From Auriscalpium vulgare (lineage: Eukaryota > Basidiomycota > Agaricomycetes > Russulales > Auriscalpiaceae): a stretch of 64,000 bases of DNA. The stretch covers positions 1 through 64,000 of the forward strand of contig JAHBBC010000025.1 of NCBI GenBank assembly GCA_019915015.1, read 5' to 3'. Below the pieces are notes generated by a model that made no database searches, was not told where the DNA came from, and saw only the letters and a program-made list of their open reading frames with translations. Shown piece after piece: positions 53,826 to 64,000 of this stretch. Numbering within the stretch: position 1 is the first letter of the stretch; each line of letters begins with the position of its first letter. The translations under genes were made by a program, and so were the position numbers.

Positions 53826-54475
53826 CAAAAAATGAAATGAAATTAAATTTAAATTAGGGGAACTCTGGGTCGCATCACTTTCCCCCGCGTTGAAGACCAT
53901 GGAAAACCTTTGTATTTGGATCTTCCATATCAGCATGGCATGTATATATCACTGTGTTTACCGTACTCTAGGTATACTTGCAGAGATGGCAGTCGGAGCT
54001 GATGTTGGTCAATTTCCGGAAGTCGAAATTCCCACGCATCATGTTGGGCTGCAAGCCCTCAGATTCGTATGTACACAGCAGTGAGCACTTGTATTGTGAG
54101 CAACTACAACAGCGGAATATCTAAACAGTTATGCGAGAGCGGGTGTGGGCAGCGGGCGACCGGGATATCTACAGTAACGTAAGCGGGTGGGGGCACGGGC
54201 GGCCGTAGGCAGCGGGAGATCGTGTTCAAGAAATATGAGGCGGTCATGATGGCGCGCGGGCGGGCCAAGAAGTTGGGCGGTGGGCGCCGGATAGTCGAAG
54301 GGTGACGGACATGGATGCGCGAGTCAGATCACGATGGGCAAAAAATGATGGGCCGCAGTTGAGCGACCGGCGATATGCTATGCACAGGCGACGGGAACAG
54401 GCAATGGGCGGCAGCACTTGAGAGGCGATACTGAGCTGTGCAGATACACACATCGATGCTTGCTCTGCAAACAGA
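53826..54475. other. Intergenic, nothing supported
   Basis: AT-rich start, then short GC-rich direct repeats (GCGGG, GGGCAGCGGG). No supported gene. Confidence 0.4.
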
Positions 54476-57178
54476 TTATCTTCTGTGAAAAGTAATGCCA
54501 GTGAGCGTGATGTTCGAGGGTAGTAACGAATGGGTGACGGACCGTACACGCTTTGCAGGCCTCGCCTTCTCGGATGTTGCGGCAGAGCCACGCCCGCGCT
54601 TTCCTTCCCTAGGCGGCTTGCTTGCGACGGAGCCACCTGCGATGCTGGCAGAAAGCTGCAGGGAGTGGGAACGCATGGCAGCGAGGGTATCGTTGATGTC
54701 GACGATGGTGTCCCGCCACTCCGCCTTGGATGCGTCGTCGGATGACCGCAGGGCGTAGCCCCACCAGAACGCAGCAACGACGAGGAGGAGGAAGCCGCCC
54801 TTGCCGCCGAGGCACAGGCACGACCAGTCCATCTGGTCAGTCGGCTGCTTCAGCAGGCCGTTGGCGAGAAGACGCTCGGGGGGCTGAAGGTTCGCCCACC
54901 AAGTATTGAACGCATCGCCAAAGGCCGCGACTTTGTCTCCGTTGATCTTGCCCTTGTGCCAGGGTCTTCCGTCCTTGAACCAAACGGCCATTTCGTCCGG
55001 GCGACCTTTGAGGTGAAGCTTCTTGGATGTCGTCGTCTGAACTTGTAGATTAGTAATTGTTCGAGCGCGTCAGTGCAGGAAACGCACCCCGAACCCCATC
55101 GTCTCCTCGAAGACGCAATACTTTTCCAGAAAGTTGCTCCATTCGGGACCCAGGGCGTCGACACGCATGGTCGTGACTCCGCGGTCGAAGAAGAGCGGCC
55201 AGCCACGGTGGGCCAGCGAGGTAGAAGTCAATGTGTCAGCGGGGCGGGCTAACACCGGGGGAGCGAGTGCGGCCAAGGCCGCGGGGCTAGACGGTGTCGG
55301 CGGAGGGGTCGTTATCGTTGCCGTGGAGGACGCTGTGGTGCCAACAGCGGTAGCGTTGATGCCCACAGCAGCTGCAGCTGCTGCATCCGACGCAGACCCG
55401 CTGGCGCTGGCGCTGGCGCTGGCACTGGCGCTCAAAGGCGAGGTGAAGGTTGTCGCAGTTGCCATGGACGCGATTGTGGTCGTGGCAGTGGGTGGGGGCA
55501 TGGAAGGGGACGTGGACGTGGCTGCTGGAGAGGGTGCGCGCGATCCATCCGCAGGTACCGCAGTAGAAATGAGGATGGACGAAGACGGGGGTGGAGCGGG
55601 CGTCGGGGTAGCCGTCGGAGTGGGTGCAGTTGCTGTCGCTGTAGCACTTGCTGTCACCAAGGAGCCGTCTACGGGCACTGTGACCGTGGTGTTGGCGTGA
55701 ACACTGACGGGCACAGCAGTGGGCGAAGAAGAGGTCGGGGTGGCTGCGGGCGCTGAGGGCTGGGCGTCGATGAGCCCGGGCTGGGAGGTAGCCAGGGTCG
55801 CACTCGCGCTCGCGCTGACGACGAATGAGGGTCCAGATGGGATCAACGAGGGCGAAGGGGGCGACGATGGCGACGACGCCATCGCAGAGGTGGTCGCAGC
55901 AGCAGCAGGGGCGACTTCAACGAATTCGTCGGCGGCTGCCAGACACGTGTTCGCCTCATTGTCCCCACTGCCTTTCCTGGCCATGGCCTTGATCTCGTTC
56001 GCTACACAACCACTGGGGTCAGCGCCGCCATTCAGCAAGGGTTACATAGGTAAGTCTCACCAAAAACTGCTTCAGCAAACCCAGACAATGACGAAGATGC
56101 TTCTTTGTAGGCATTGTTATCGTACACCGGCCAGATCTGGTCGATGGCGCCGCGTTTCTTCCCGGCGTGAACACTGCCCCCACTCGCTGAGCAACAGACT
56201 ACAAGACGATGTTGATGGCGACGTACGAGAAGACTTCGACCTTGCCTTTCTTCGAAGGAGCTGGGCCGGCCATGAAGATTGACGCAACGCAATTGAAACG
56301 CTTGGCGACGCTGTCCACGAGCGGCTGCAGCGCCATGTACGCGTTTGTGCTTGCCCTGACCATCGGTGAGTCTCAGCTCCGTAAGAGGTTAACACAACTC
56401 TCACCACTCCTTTTCTTCATCCGTCCTCGGCGTGTCCACGAACGACCGATTGTACTCTGCGAGCGCGGCTTGATATCGTCGCTCTACCTCGGCGTGTATC
56501 TTCTCCTGAAATTCCTCGGTCTCGTCATCCCACTTCTCCCGGACGGCTTGCATTCGCAGATGCACGTCCTTCGGCATCGGTTTACCGGCGCTGCTCGCGA
56601 TAGCCTTCGGTGCGATTTTATTGAAATGTTCGCTGATGCGGTCGTCCCAGTACAAGTCGGAATAGACGTGGCGCGCTTGTTCGCGGCGCGGAGGTTCAAC
56701 GAACTTGCGGGCAACCGCCTGGTACGCGTCGTCGGCGGCCTCGGCGGATGGCGCGGCCGTGGCTGTGAGTTTTCGAACGCGGTGAGGATACCAATCCTTG
56801 ACTTTCTGAAAATCCCCCGTGAGCATCGCACCGTCCGAAGGTAGGCAGTACACTTACTTTGAACAGGTCCTTGAAGATACGCTCTCTCTCTTCGCGAGAG
56901 GCGTCGTCCTCGCCCTCGTGATCGGATGCGTCGTCCAGCCGCGCGGCGTCAGGCGCGGCGGGCTCCTGCTCTGGGTTCTCGTGGAGGGCCAGTTCGTACC
57001 CAAAGGTTATGAAGAATAGGCGGGCGATCCGCCTGTAGAAATCGTGCGTGGATTTTTTGCTGCCCGCCACTTTTCGATACTCGCTGACGTATCTCTCTAG
57101 AAAATCCGCTTTGAACCCAGTGGCCCACGGGGTGCGGCCGCGCGGTTTCCCTGGGCCCTGAGCGCTCGATTTTGCCAT
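54476..57178 (-). CDS. Multi-exon protein of a lineage-expanded family, unknown function, one frameshift
   Basis: Start MAKSSAQGPGKPRGRTPWAT at 57178. Exons (descending): 57178-56858, 56805-56405, 56355-56061, 56001-55088, 55036-54476. Features in order: FLERYVSEYRK and FITFGYELAL; EEFQEKIHAEVERRYQ; MALQPLVDSVAKRFNCVAS and FMAGPAPSKKGKVEVFSYVA; HAGKKRGAIDQIWPVYD; a 200-residue Ala/Ser/Thr/Pro-rich linker; GPEWSNFLEKYCVFEETMGFG; KGRPDEMAVWFKDGRPW; a hydrophobic segment (GGFLLLVVAAFWWGYAL). I recall this motif order from an expanded family of mushroom-forming fungi, name unknown to me. Exon 3 does not keep frame: after VAINI (about 56.21 kb) a stop occurs and the homologous sequence resumes in another frame. 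Degenerate copy or sequence error. Confidence 0.6.
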
Positions 57179-57703
57179 CGATGGGTCGGTCACGGTGCGG
57201 ATGATCACTAGTGGGAAGGGAGGTCAAGGACAGTTGGACAGAGAGCGCAGGGCACGGCGAACGAAGGGGACGGCGGGGTCGGAGGAGGGCGCCGGAGATG
57301 CCAGGCGCCCGTCACCATTTGTATACCAATTGCAACTGATCACCAGCTACGAAAATAGTGAGGAATGTTGCACCACGATAGGACCTCGCCTGTCACTTTG
57401 TAGCCGTAGCCAACGCAACATTAATTCAGCCGAGGGAGCGACCCCCGACGAGGTAACGCGCAGACCGGCCGTGCAGGCCCCACCCAGTTCGATCTTTCCT
57501 TGCGGACCGCAGACAATGTTCTCGCCTCACATGTGCACAACTTTGCTATCGAGCAGAATGCAAGTCCAATTCTTACGAGTCAAAAGCACGACAACGAGAA
57601 GACGAGAACGATGTAGGTAAGGAAAGACGGGCCCCAAACGGGCGGCGAGCGCTAAGTGTGCAGTCTAGACGTCCAAAGAATTTGCAAAACCCTCCTCCCC
57701 TGC
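57179..57703. other. Intergenic between convergent/tandem minus-strand genes
   Basis: Upstream region of the 57178 gene and downstream of the 58293 gene. No further feature recognised. Confidence 0.4.
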
Positions 57704-58293
57704 TTAGAGCATCCCACCGTGTCCCAAAGGAAGAAGGGGCCTTGCACGCCGCTCGTCCCAGGTCCTAGAGTATGGGCACACCTGCCCATCCTGGATCGCC
57801 TTATTGAAGGCCTGGTAAGCAAGTTCGTACGTGTCGAACTGCTCGCTCCTGGAGTCGTGCAGCGACAAGCCGCGTGCGCTCATGTATTGAAGACTAAAGG
57901 TAACGTCATGATCTGTCGATCATCGCGTACTGAGCGGACTTACACGTCGGGATAGATACCTGGCCGAACGCCCTTGTAAACCACCCACGCCGGCCCATCC
58001 CATCCCGCCCGCGCAAACACCTCCATGGAAGCAGACGGGGTATCACTGCCCGCACTCTGACCTCCGCCGTTGCTGTCCACACCGGGAGCGCCGTGCGCGC
58101 TGTGGAGCGAGGATGCTGGGACGAATGGGGGAGGCGGCGGCGGCGGGCGAGGAAGCGGGGCATGTTCCGCATGCTGGGTGCCATCGGGCGCGCCTTGGGT
58201 GAAGGGTAGCTGTGAGAGCGACAGCGAGCCGCGGGAAAGGAGATCAACGATGTCGTCGGTGGATCCTTCGAATGAGACGATGACTTTGAGCAT
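57704..58293 (-). CDS. Small protein with a viroplasmin/RNase H1 N-terminal-like domain, 179 aa
   Basis: Exons 58293-57944 and 57893-57704 join in frame (180 codons). N-terminus MLKVIVSFEGSTDDIVDLL, a Pro-rich linker, then AWVVYKGVRPGIYPD across the splice site and FDTYELAYQAFNKAIQDGQV. This resembles the short alpha/beta domain (YxVxxGxxxGIY, then F...EA) at the N-terminus of RNase H1 and in viroplasmin-like proteins, which binds RNA-DNA hybrids. No RNase H catalytic domain follows. Function inferred from this pattern only. Confidence 0.5.
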
Positions 58294-60550
58294 GGTGGAT
58301 GGGAGGAAGGAGAGGTAGGGCAACACGGCGCAGCATGTTGTTAGGGTTATATATGCGGCTGGAAGGGCGCTTGACGGAAGCTCACGGTGATGGAAAACCG
58401 GCCAGGACCTTCTGTATCGAATTGTGAGCTGTTCTGGTAGTCGCAGAGGCCCGCCTGGTGGTTGCTGGCCATTGATGGGCAGGAGAAGCTGCCGCATGAG
58501 AGAATGAAGGTAGAAAGTGAAGGAGCAGAACTTACCAGCCGAACGCAATGGCATACCCTCTCGATTGCCCACGCATTGCGTTTTTGTGCAGGGAGAGCCG
58601 ATCTCCTCGACGGACCTGAGCGGTATTCCGGTCGCATCGACCACGGTACGGTAGGCGATGCGAGGTCGTTGCTTAACGTTGCAGACTTAGAGGACCGACG
58701 CTGCAGTGCTAGAGCATAGCGACGCCGCAGCGTCGGGTGTTCAGCGTCTCCTACCGTGAAGGCCGCCCCGAGAATTGCATGGCACGGAACAATAGGATGA
58801 AGGGAGGCTATAGCCTGAAGGGAGGCTACAGTCGGCTCAAGGTCAGTTACGATTCCTATGAATCGTTGCTTATGTCATCTACATCCAGCTTTTTTTCGAC
58901 CCATGCAACGACAGTCTGTGTCGCCTTTTTTGGAAATTCACTCCCACGCTTTGTCCACTCGCGCTTTCAGCTCCCTCACCAGCCTCACGTCTACTCGGGA
59001 TGATACACTCACTGTACACATATTGTTGCCTATAAAGCATTCCACACACACAGTAGTATTACTAGGATTGAGCGTATAGAACAGCAGAGCGTATAGAACA
59101 GCACGATTGCTAGCAAGAGATGATGACATCATTCCGGCTATTAAATTGCATTTAAAACCCGAAATGATGTCATTGCTCTTGAGCTCAAACCGCAGGGCAA
59201 AGATGTCAAATAAATTAGTCTCTGTTACATATTCTTCCAATTTGAGAAGATTATTGAACCCCGTATTGCACCTGGAATCGTACTGCCGCGCTATGCGTCG
59301 GCCCACTCCCAGCAAGTGTAGAGGTGCAGCAGCATTCTAAAGCGAAACAACGTACTAGGGCGCGGGCATGCGTAGACGTGGTGCTAATTCAATACGCAGC
59401 AACCTGTAGCAACGTGTTGCAAGCATATGCGGCGAGGGCTTCCTGGCCATGTAGCAGTGAGCCGGATGTGAAACAAATCTGCTAGATTGCGCTCGGAGCT
59501 CACCATGCAGGCCAAAGCATACCGAGTGCGCCCGGGCCCTGCTCGCCAGTGCGGTAGGCTGCTAGCTACGTTGATACACAATAAATGAGTTACAGCCACC
59601 GCTATAGTAGATTGATAGGCGTACCGTTGTTTCTGTGGCTCATAATGTGCTCGCCCTCCTAGCCAGATTGTGCAGACCGCGCTATCTCCGACTGTCGGAA
59701 TGTAGCCCTCTGAAATCGCTGCAGGATTGGAAGGCATTGAAGGGCAACATAGAGAAGAGCACTGACAGCGGGGGGTATCAGATCCAGAGCGATGGGAGAT
59801 GGGAGCAACTCGCGATGAGCTGCTTGAGGGTACCGTCAGTGAGGGAGATGGGAAGTGCACGCGGTGCAACTCGAGGGCAGACCAGCAGCCTCGCACTGAG
59901 CTCCAGCTTCAACATGTTGAAAGTCGATGCTGCACCGATCGCAGCCAGTCCTGACACAGTGGGCAAATGACAATGTTCAACGTCATTGTTTGCATGAGCA
60001 AAGCCTAAGAAGAGTGCATGCTGCTTTGTCTTTCAGTACGCATTGTGAACTCGATGTGGGTGCAATGACCGGCCCGGCGCTGGGTGGCTGAGAACCCCGT
60101 CCTCTGCAGACGCCAAAGTCAACCCTCTTCACTACCTGCTCGACCCCCATCGCCGTCACTCATCGTCCTCCGCTCTCTCTCATTTCCGCTATTCTTTTAG
60201 CAGCTGAGGGCCTCGGTGCGTGCCTTTCTTCTTTTTTGTTCAGCCTGTGGCCCCGCACCCCCGAGCCTGCACTCCGCCTGGACGCCGCACTGTCAAGAGC
60301 CCTACCGGGACCGCTTGCGGCTACAGCTCGGACGTGCTCCCAGCTTGGCGCTGATTGTGGGCCCGCGCAAACCTCGACGAGAGCCCTACCGGGACCGCTG
60401 GGTGCGCGCAGTGCCCGCGACGCGCCGCGGCTCGCCGACCCCATCCTCTCCAGCGCCCCTCACCCGTAGTACAACCTAACTGACTTCTCCTATAGTCAAC
60501 TCTCCTCATTTGACGCGTCCTGCGAAGCTCGGATACGCGTCAGTGGCTCA
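58294..60550. other. Long stretch without a supported gene
   Basis: Contains a short direct repeat (GAAGGGAGGCTA twice near 58.80 kb) and a duplicated AGCGTATAGAACAGCA near 59.08-59.10 kb. Frames of about 110-170 codons exist but carry no motif or convincing splice sites. Confidence 0.45.
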
Positions 60551-61162
60551 ATGTCGCGCACGGTGAGCACCATGTTGGCTCGGCTGCATGCAACGTCTGA
60601 CGCGTTTTGCAGACGCGCTCGAAGCGCATATTCTCCCCGTTTTCCCTCCCCAATGAGCTGTCTAACGCGCAGACATTGCTGCCTGGCTCTGTCATCTGCG
60701 TACCTGACGACTGCGACCTCGAACAACTCCTCGACGACGCCATGGCCCGCGACGATGAGGCCTTCGATGCGGCTGCGTCTGCCTCGCAGTCGCCGAGTAC
60801 GCTAGCGGCGCACCCATCGTAAGTCTTTCCAGCCCCTTATAAACTATGCTTGGTATGCTGAGCCCATGGCCGTTAGCCCACCTGGCGACGGCGAGCCACC
60901 GGGCGACTCGGAGGCGGCGATCAGCAAGCGCCTGTTCCATACCCGCACCCGACGCCAGCGGCTGAAGGATAACAAGAAGAAGGCCGAGCGCGTCATGGTG
61001 TACAAGGTTCGCGAGCGGCAGGTCCTGAAGTACAGCAAGCCGAAGAAACTAGTCGTCCAGCTGCTGGCAGAGAAGATGCCGCGCACGCGGAATGGGTGGG
61101 TGGGCCTCCACCTGCAGCACCATGACGTGCCGCGAACCACAGTGCTCGCAATCATGCGGTGA
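60551..61162 (+). CDS. Hypothetical basic protein, 167 aa, three exons
   Basis: Exons 60551-60562, 60613-60818 and 60877-61162 join in frame with GT-AG introns. Starts MSRTTRSKRIFSPFSL, then LPGSVICVPDDCDLEQLLDD (acidic), a Ser-rich link and a strongly basic region (RTRRQRLKDNKKKAERVM), ending NGWVGLHLQHHDVPRTTV. A basic stretch followed by a GWVGL motif recalls a large family of uncharacterised proteins repeated in polypore genomes, possibly of transposon origin. Function unknown; localisation could be nuclear from the basic patch. Confidence 0.5.
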
Positions 61163-62510
61163 TGACCTATCTCGGCGCACAGGCGGTCAGATGGCAAAAC
61201 AAACCACAAAACCAACTCCTGCTGGCTCGAGCGGTGCTAGTAACAGGTTGGGGGCGCGTCCCAGGACCTACAGATGACTCGGGGAGAGGCGTGAACGCTG
61301 GGGGGAAGTCGCTAGGTGACTTGGAGGGCGATAGGACGATGGACAAGGTGATCTGGGATGGAAGTCGACACTGCTGGTGCGGAACAGGACGTTGCGATGT
61401 GTAGCGAGCTTGAGAATACCTTGCTGGAGGGCTGAGACGATGGGGGAACAAAGGCGAGGATGAGGGGACAAGGGGACAAGGTGATACGAAGGTCGCGACG
61501 TAACGCGATAACGCTGGACAAGGTGAAAACAATGTGCTCTGCGAAGTTGAAGGCTTGTAAACGTGGGCTCTGCGAAGGTGAAGGCTATAATCTTGGGCGC
61601 TGCGAAGTTGAAGGTCGAGGTCGATGTTGAACGCGATAAAACGATGTTGCAAAGGTTTGAGACGTTGACTCTGGAGGGGAGAAGTTGTCTGATATTCAGT
61701 GACCTAGCTACCAACAGATATACACGGGAAACATGTCTCTGTGGCTACTGTGAGTCATCTGGTAAGTATGGGGATAGTGAGACATTCTAGAAGGCGTATC
61801 CAATCAGAAACAAGCATCGCGACGTATCGGAACAGCAAGGCTGTGCTATCTCCATGTGAAACTCCGAGATATGCGGATCGCGACGTATCGGAAACCATCA
61901 AACCGGAACATTGCTCTGAGACACTGCATCTAGACCGGACCCTGGGACCTGTGGGTGACGTGTCGAGGGGCTGCGCAACGCTAGGACGCTCTGGGAACGA
62001 GGTGGGAGGCGAGGGCAACATGTGGATGTATGCGCGAGACATTGCGACGTGCGCACAGAATGCTAATGGCTGGCTCAGAACGTCTTGGTGACTTGGGGGG
62101 CGTGTACACATGACTTGGGGACTTGTGCAATCGTCCTGCGTGGCCTGGATGGTAGAGAATCGATGGAGACGTCAAGGAGTATAGGCCTGTGTTGCTACAA
62201 GTGTGCTAGCGTCTTGGCTGGAACTGCGAGCGCGATGTGTTGCGATAGTCGATGTTGAGGCAATAGAACGTGCCAAAAATGCGAAAACAGAAGCCACCCG
62301 CGCTGGGGGCGTATCACCTCCTCCTTACTGAAGATCTGACCGTCCTCGGTCAGCGCGTGCGTTGAATACGGGTTGGCAAAGGAGTGCTGGGGGCTGCGGT
62401 GGGTGGGAACGAAAGGATACAGAAATGGAAGAGTGAAGCATATAGCGAACTTGAATGTCCACAAGGGAAACCATGCGTAGCATGCTGGAAAGAGAAACAA
62501 AACAAAGGAA
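61163..62510. other. Non-coding stretch with short repeats
   Basis: Holds three imperfect 30-31-bp units built on CTGCGAAGTTGAAGG (61537-61620) and a duplicated GCGACGTATCGGAA (about 61.82 and 61.88 kb). It is the 3' side of the minus-strand integrase and may include that element's LTR, though ends could not be fixed. Confidence 0.4.
62317..62352 (-). repeat. Copy of a pol segment downstream of the integrase
   Basis: 36 bp nearly identical to 63963-64000, encoding LTEDGQIFSKEE against LTEDGQDFSKEE upstream of the integrase ORF. Direct repeats 1.65 kb apart flanking the integrase frame. Confidence 0.75.
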
Positions 62511-64000
62511 TCAGGAGCCATCTGGGGGACCATCCATGTCGTCTTCCTCGGCTATTGGCATGTCTTCTAAGCTGTCATCGTCTCCTAAGGACTGGGAAGC
62601 TTCTAGTTCGCGAAGTCGAGTAGTGTCAATATCAATGGCATCTAAGTCCACTTCAATTCGCTTTCGCGCGAAGAAGGGGATGACTCTGAAGGCGGCAATG
62701 GGTCGATCAAAGACAGAACCATCTAGTTCTGCAACAAGGTAGGCGCCTCCGCGGTTTCGCGATACAACAACAAGGGGGCCTAGATAGCGAGGGCGCATCT
62801 TGCGGTTTAGCGACTTCTCGATAGCGGTGTGGCGGATCAATACAAGGTCTCCACGCTTGAAATCAAAGTCGCGAATGGTCGCTGCGTGGTCACGCTCAAA
62901 GCGCGCTGCTGCTGCTAGACGATGTGCAAAAACCTTGGAACGCAGGTGTGAAATGTGCTCGTGTCGCTTCTGGAGGGCTATGGCGCGTCGTGCAATGAGG
63001 TCTGTGGTCGAAAGAATGGACGTGGGCGGCGGCAAGAGGTACGTTGCTTCGGATATGTCAAGGGGAATGAGCGGATGACAACCTGTGACTGCAAAGTAGG
63101 GCGAGCAACCCATGCGGCGTCTTGTAGTAAGGCGCTCGGACCAAAAGACTGTGTGCGCAGACATAGACCAGCGACTCTGTTCTCCATCGCAGGCCTTGAA
63201 CAATGCTTGACGAACGTCAAAGTGTGCACGCTCAACGATGCCGTTGGCTCGCGAATTGTAACCACTGATGCGAATATGGCGAATGTTGTACTTCTTGGAC
63301 AGATAGTCAAGTGCCTTGACAAATGGGCCTCCGTTGTCTGTGACGATTTCGCTTAATGAACCCCAACGACAAAGGATATCTTCAAAGACCCAATCTGCAA
63401 TGGCCTTGGCTGTCTCACGGCGTAGGAGTCGAAACTCGGGGTACTGGGTGAGTGAACAGCGTCCTTGAACAATATAGCGAAAGCCGTTAGAGACTGGCAT
63501 ATGCATTGTGTCAACGTAGATCTTCGCGAAGAGCGCAGCGGGTGTCGCAACAACCGGGGGGATGAGAACTTGACGCTTCTGACGCTGCTGACAGATGAGA
63601 CAGCTGCGGACATACCACATGGCATCCGCTTCGGAAGCTGGCCACCAAAAACGTTCTTGAATAAGCGATCTTGTAGCAAAAACTCCGCGATGTCCAACAC
63701 GATCATGACATTCTGCAAGAACTTGAAGTCGTTGAGCTGGTTGTATCACAAGCTTGTGTGCGCCATCAAGACTGCGTCGCCAAAGTCTTGTCTTGTTGAT
63801 AAAGAAGCGCGTCGCATAGCGGACAAAGGTCGCGAACTCAGAATCTGACAAGTCTTCTGGGCGTTCTGGTTTCCTTAACCAATTGTGGACTGCTTGAATG
63901 CGAAGGTCGTGGGTTCTAGCTGAGTCGGAACGTGGCACATCGTCATAACAGAGCTTGGGCTCCTCCTCCTCCTTACTGAAGTCTTGACCGTCCTCGGTCA
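62511..64000 (-). CDS. Ty3/gypsy Pol, integrase part (runs off the window)
   Basis: The frame enters at the right edge (LTEDGQDFSKEEEEPKL) and continues through FVRYATRFFINKTRLWRR to the integrase zinc finger HDRVGHRGVFATRSLIQERFWWP...CLICQ, core motifs KIYVDTMHMP, EIVTDNGGPF and NGIVERAHFD (D, D, E), and a C-terminal FKRGDLVLIRHTAIEKSLNRK module. It ends at 62511 in an acidic tail. Different lineage from the element at 44-51 kb. RT and RNase H should lie beyond the window. Coding sequence is uninterrupted, so the element may be recent. Confidence 0.9.
   Translation of the reverse strand, partial: TEDGQDFSKEEEEPKLCYDDVPRSDSARTHDLRIQAVHNWLRKPERPEDLSDSEFATFVRYATRFFINKTRLWRRSLDGAHKLVIQPAQRLQVLAECHDRVGHRGVFATRSLIQERFWWPASEADAMWYVRSCLICQQRQKRQVLIPPVVATPAALFAKIYVDTMHMPVSNGFRYIVQGRCSLTQYPEFRLLRRETAKAIADWVFEDILCRWGSLSEIVTDNGGPFVKALDYLSKKYNIRHIRISGYNSRANGIVERAHFDVRQALFKACDGEQSRWSMSAHTVFWSERLTTRRRMGCSPYFAVTGCHPLIPLDISEATYLLPPPTSILSTTDLIARRAIALQKRHEHISHLRSKVFAHRLAAAARFERDHAATIRDFDFKRGDLVLIRHTAIEKSLNRKMRPRYLGPLVVVSRNRGGAYLVAELDGSVFDRPIAAFRVIPFFARKRIEVDLDAIDIDTTRLRELEASQSLGDDDSLEDMPIAEEDDMDGPPDGS

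Noticed and set aside
55134..55700. Plus-strand 188-codon Ala/Val-rich ORF
   Set aside because: Exact antisense shadow of the low-complexity Ala/Ser/Thr/Pro linker of the minus-strand gene.

Overview
The window is nuclear DNA of a filamentous basidiomycete, most likely a wood-decay Agaricomycete (Polyporales-like). The evidence is dense 45-65 nt introns, families typical of that group (expanded F-box-like/LRR proteins, a kinase-like family, GMC oxidase, P450, a TPR-type NLR) and many retroelements. The species cannot be named from sequence alone. Exon structures were built by hand from reading frame, splice sites and recognised family motifs; homology statements come from memory of the families, since no search was run.

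Layout. 0-3.8 kb: almost no supported genes. 3.9-5.8 kb: a complete 14-exon aldo/keto reductase (+). 6.6-7.1 kb: first copy of a small-ORF promoter module. 7.7-8.9 kb: a kinase-like gene (-). 9.0-10.6 kb: a decayed divergent gene pair with an F-box-like pseudogene. 11.5-13.9 kb: a complete secreted GMC oxidoreductase (-). 14-25.7 kb: an array of duplicated and decaying units. It holds three more copies of the small-ORF module (a TTTGGC/GCCAAA inverted repeat just upstream of a TATA box) and further F-box-like copies, of which only the one at 24.5-25.7 kb is intact. 26.3-28.2 kb: more duplicated fragments. 28.8-30.9 kb: a complete 11-exon cytochrome P450 (+). 30.9-38.5 kb: fragments or lesioned copies of conserved housekeeping genes (Mpe1/RBBP6-like, dynein heavy chain, Pat1). 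The Mpe1-like gene lies between 67-bp inverted repeats, and the Pat1 fragment is split by a 1.85-kb non-autonomous hAT element with a perfect 8-bp target duplication. 39.9-43.4 kb: a strikingly AT-rich NLR gene (helical N-terminus, NTPase, TPRs). 44.0-52.4 kb: a Ty3/gypsy-type retroelement (-) in which protease and pol ORFs share a frame and are separated by one TGA, and a third long ORF lies after pol. A fragment of a second, related element with the same third ORF abuts it. 53.0-53.8 kb: a 108-bp minisatellite that stays open in several frames. 54.5-61.2 kb: three lineage-type genes of unknown or uncertain function. 62.5-64.0 kb: the 3' part of another Ty3/gypsy pol (integrase), running off the window.

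How the genes relate. The aldo/keto reductase, GMC oxidase and P450 are all oxidoreductases, but they are separated by duplications and nothing shows that they form one pathway. The rest is an accessory region built by segmental duplication, transposition and gene-fragment capture, with a probable innate-immunity (NLR) gene embedded in it. Best candidates for something undescribed: the conserved inverted-repeat/TATA promoter family with its short ORFs, the pol-distal ORF of the retroelements with the single-TGA arrangement, and the AT-rich NLR island.
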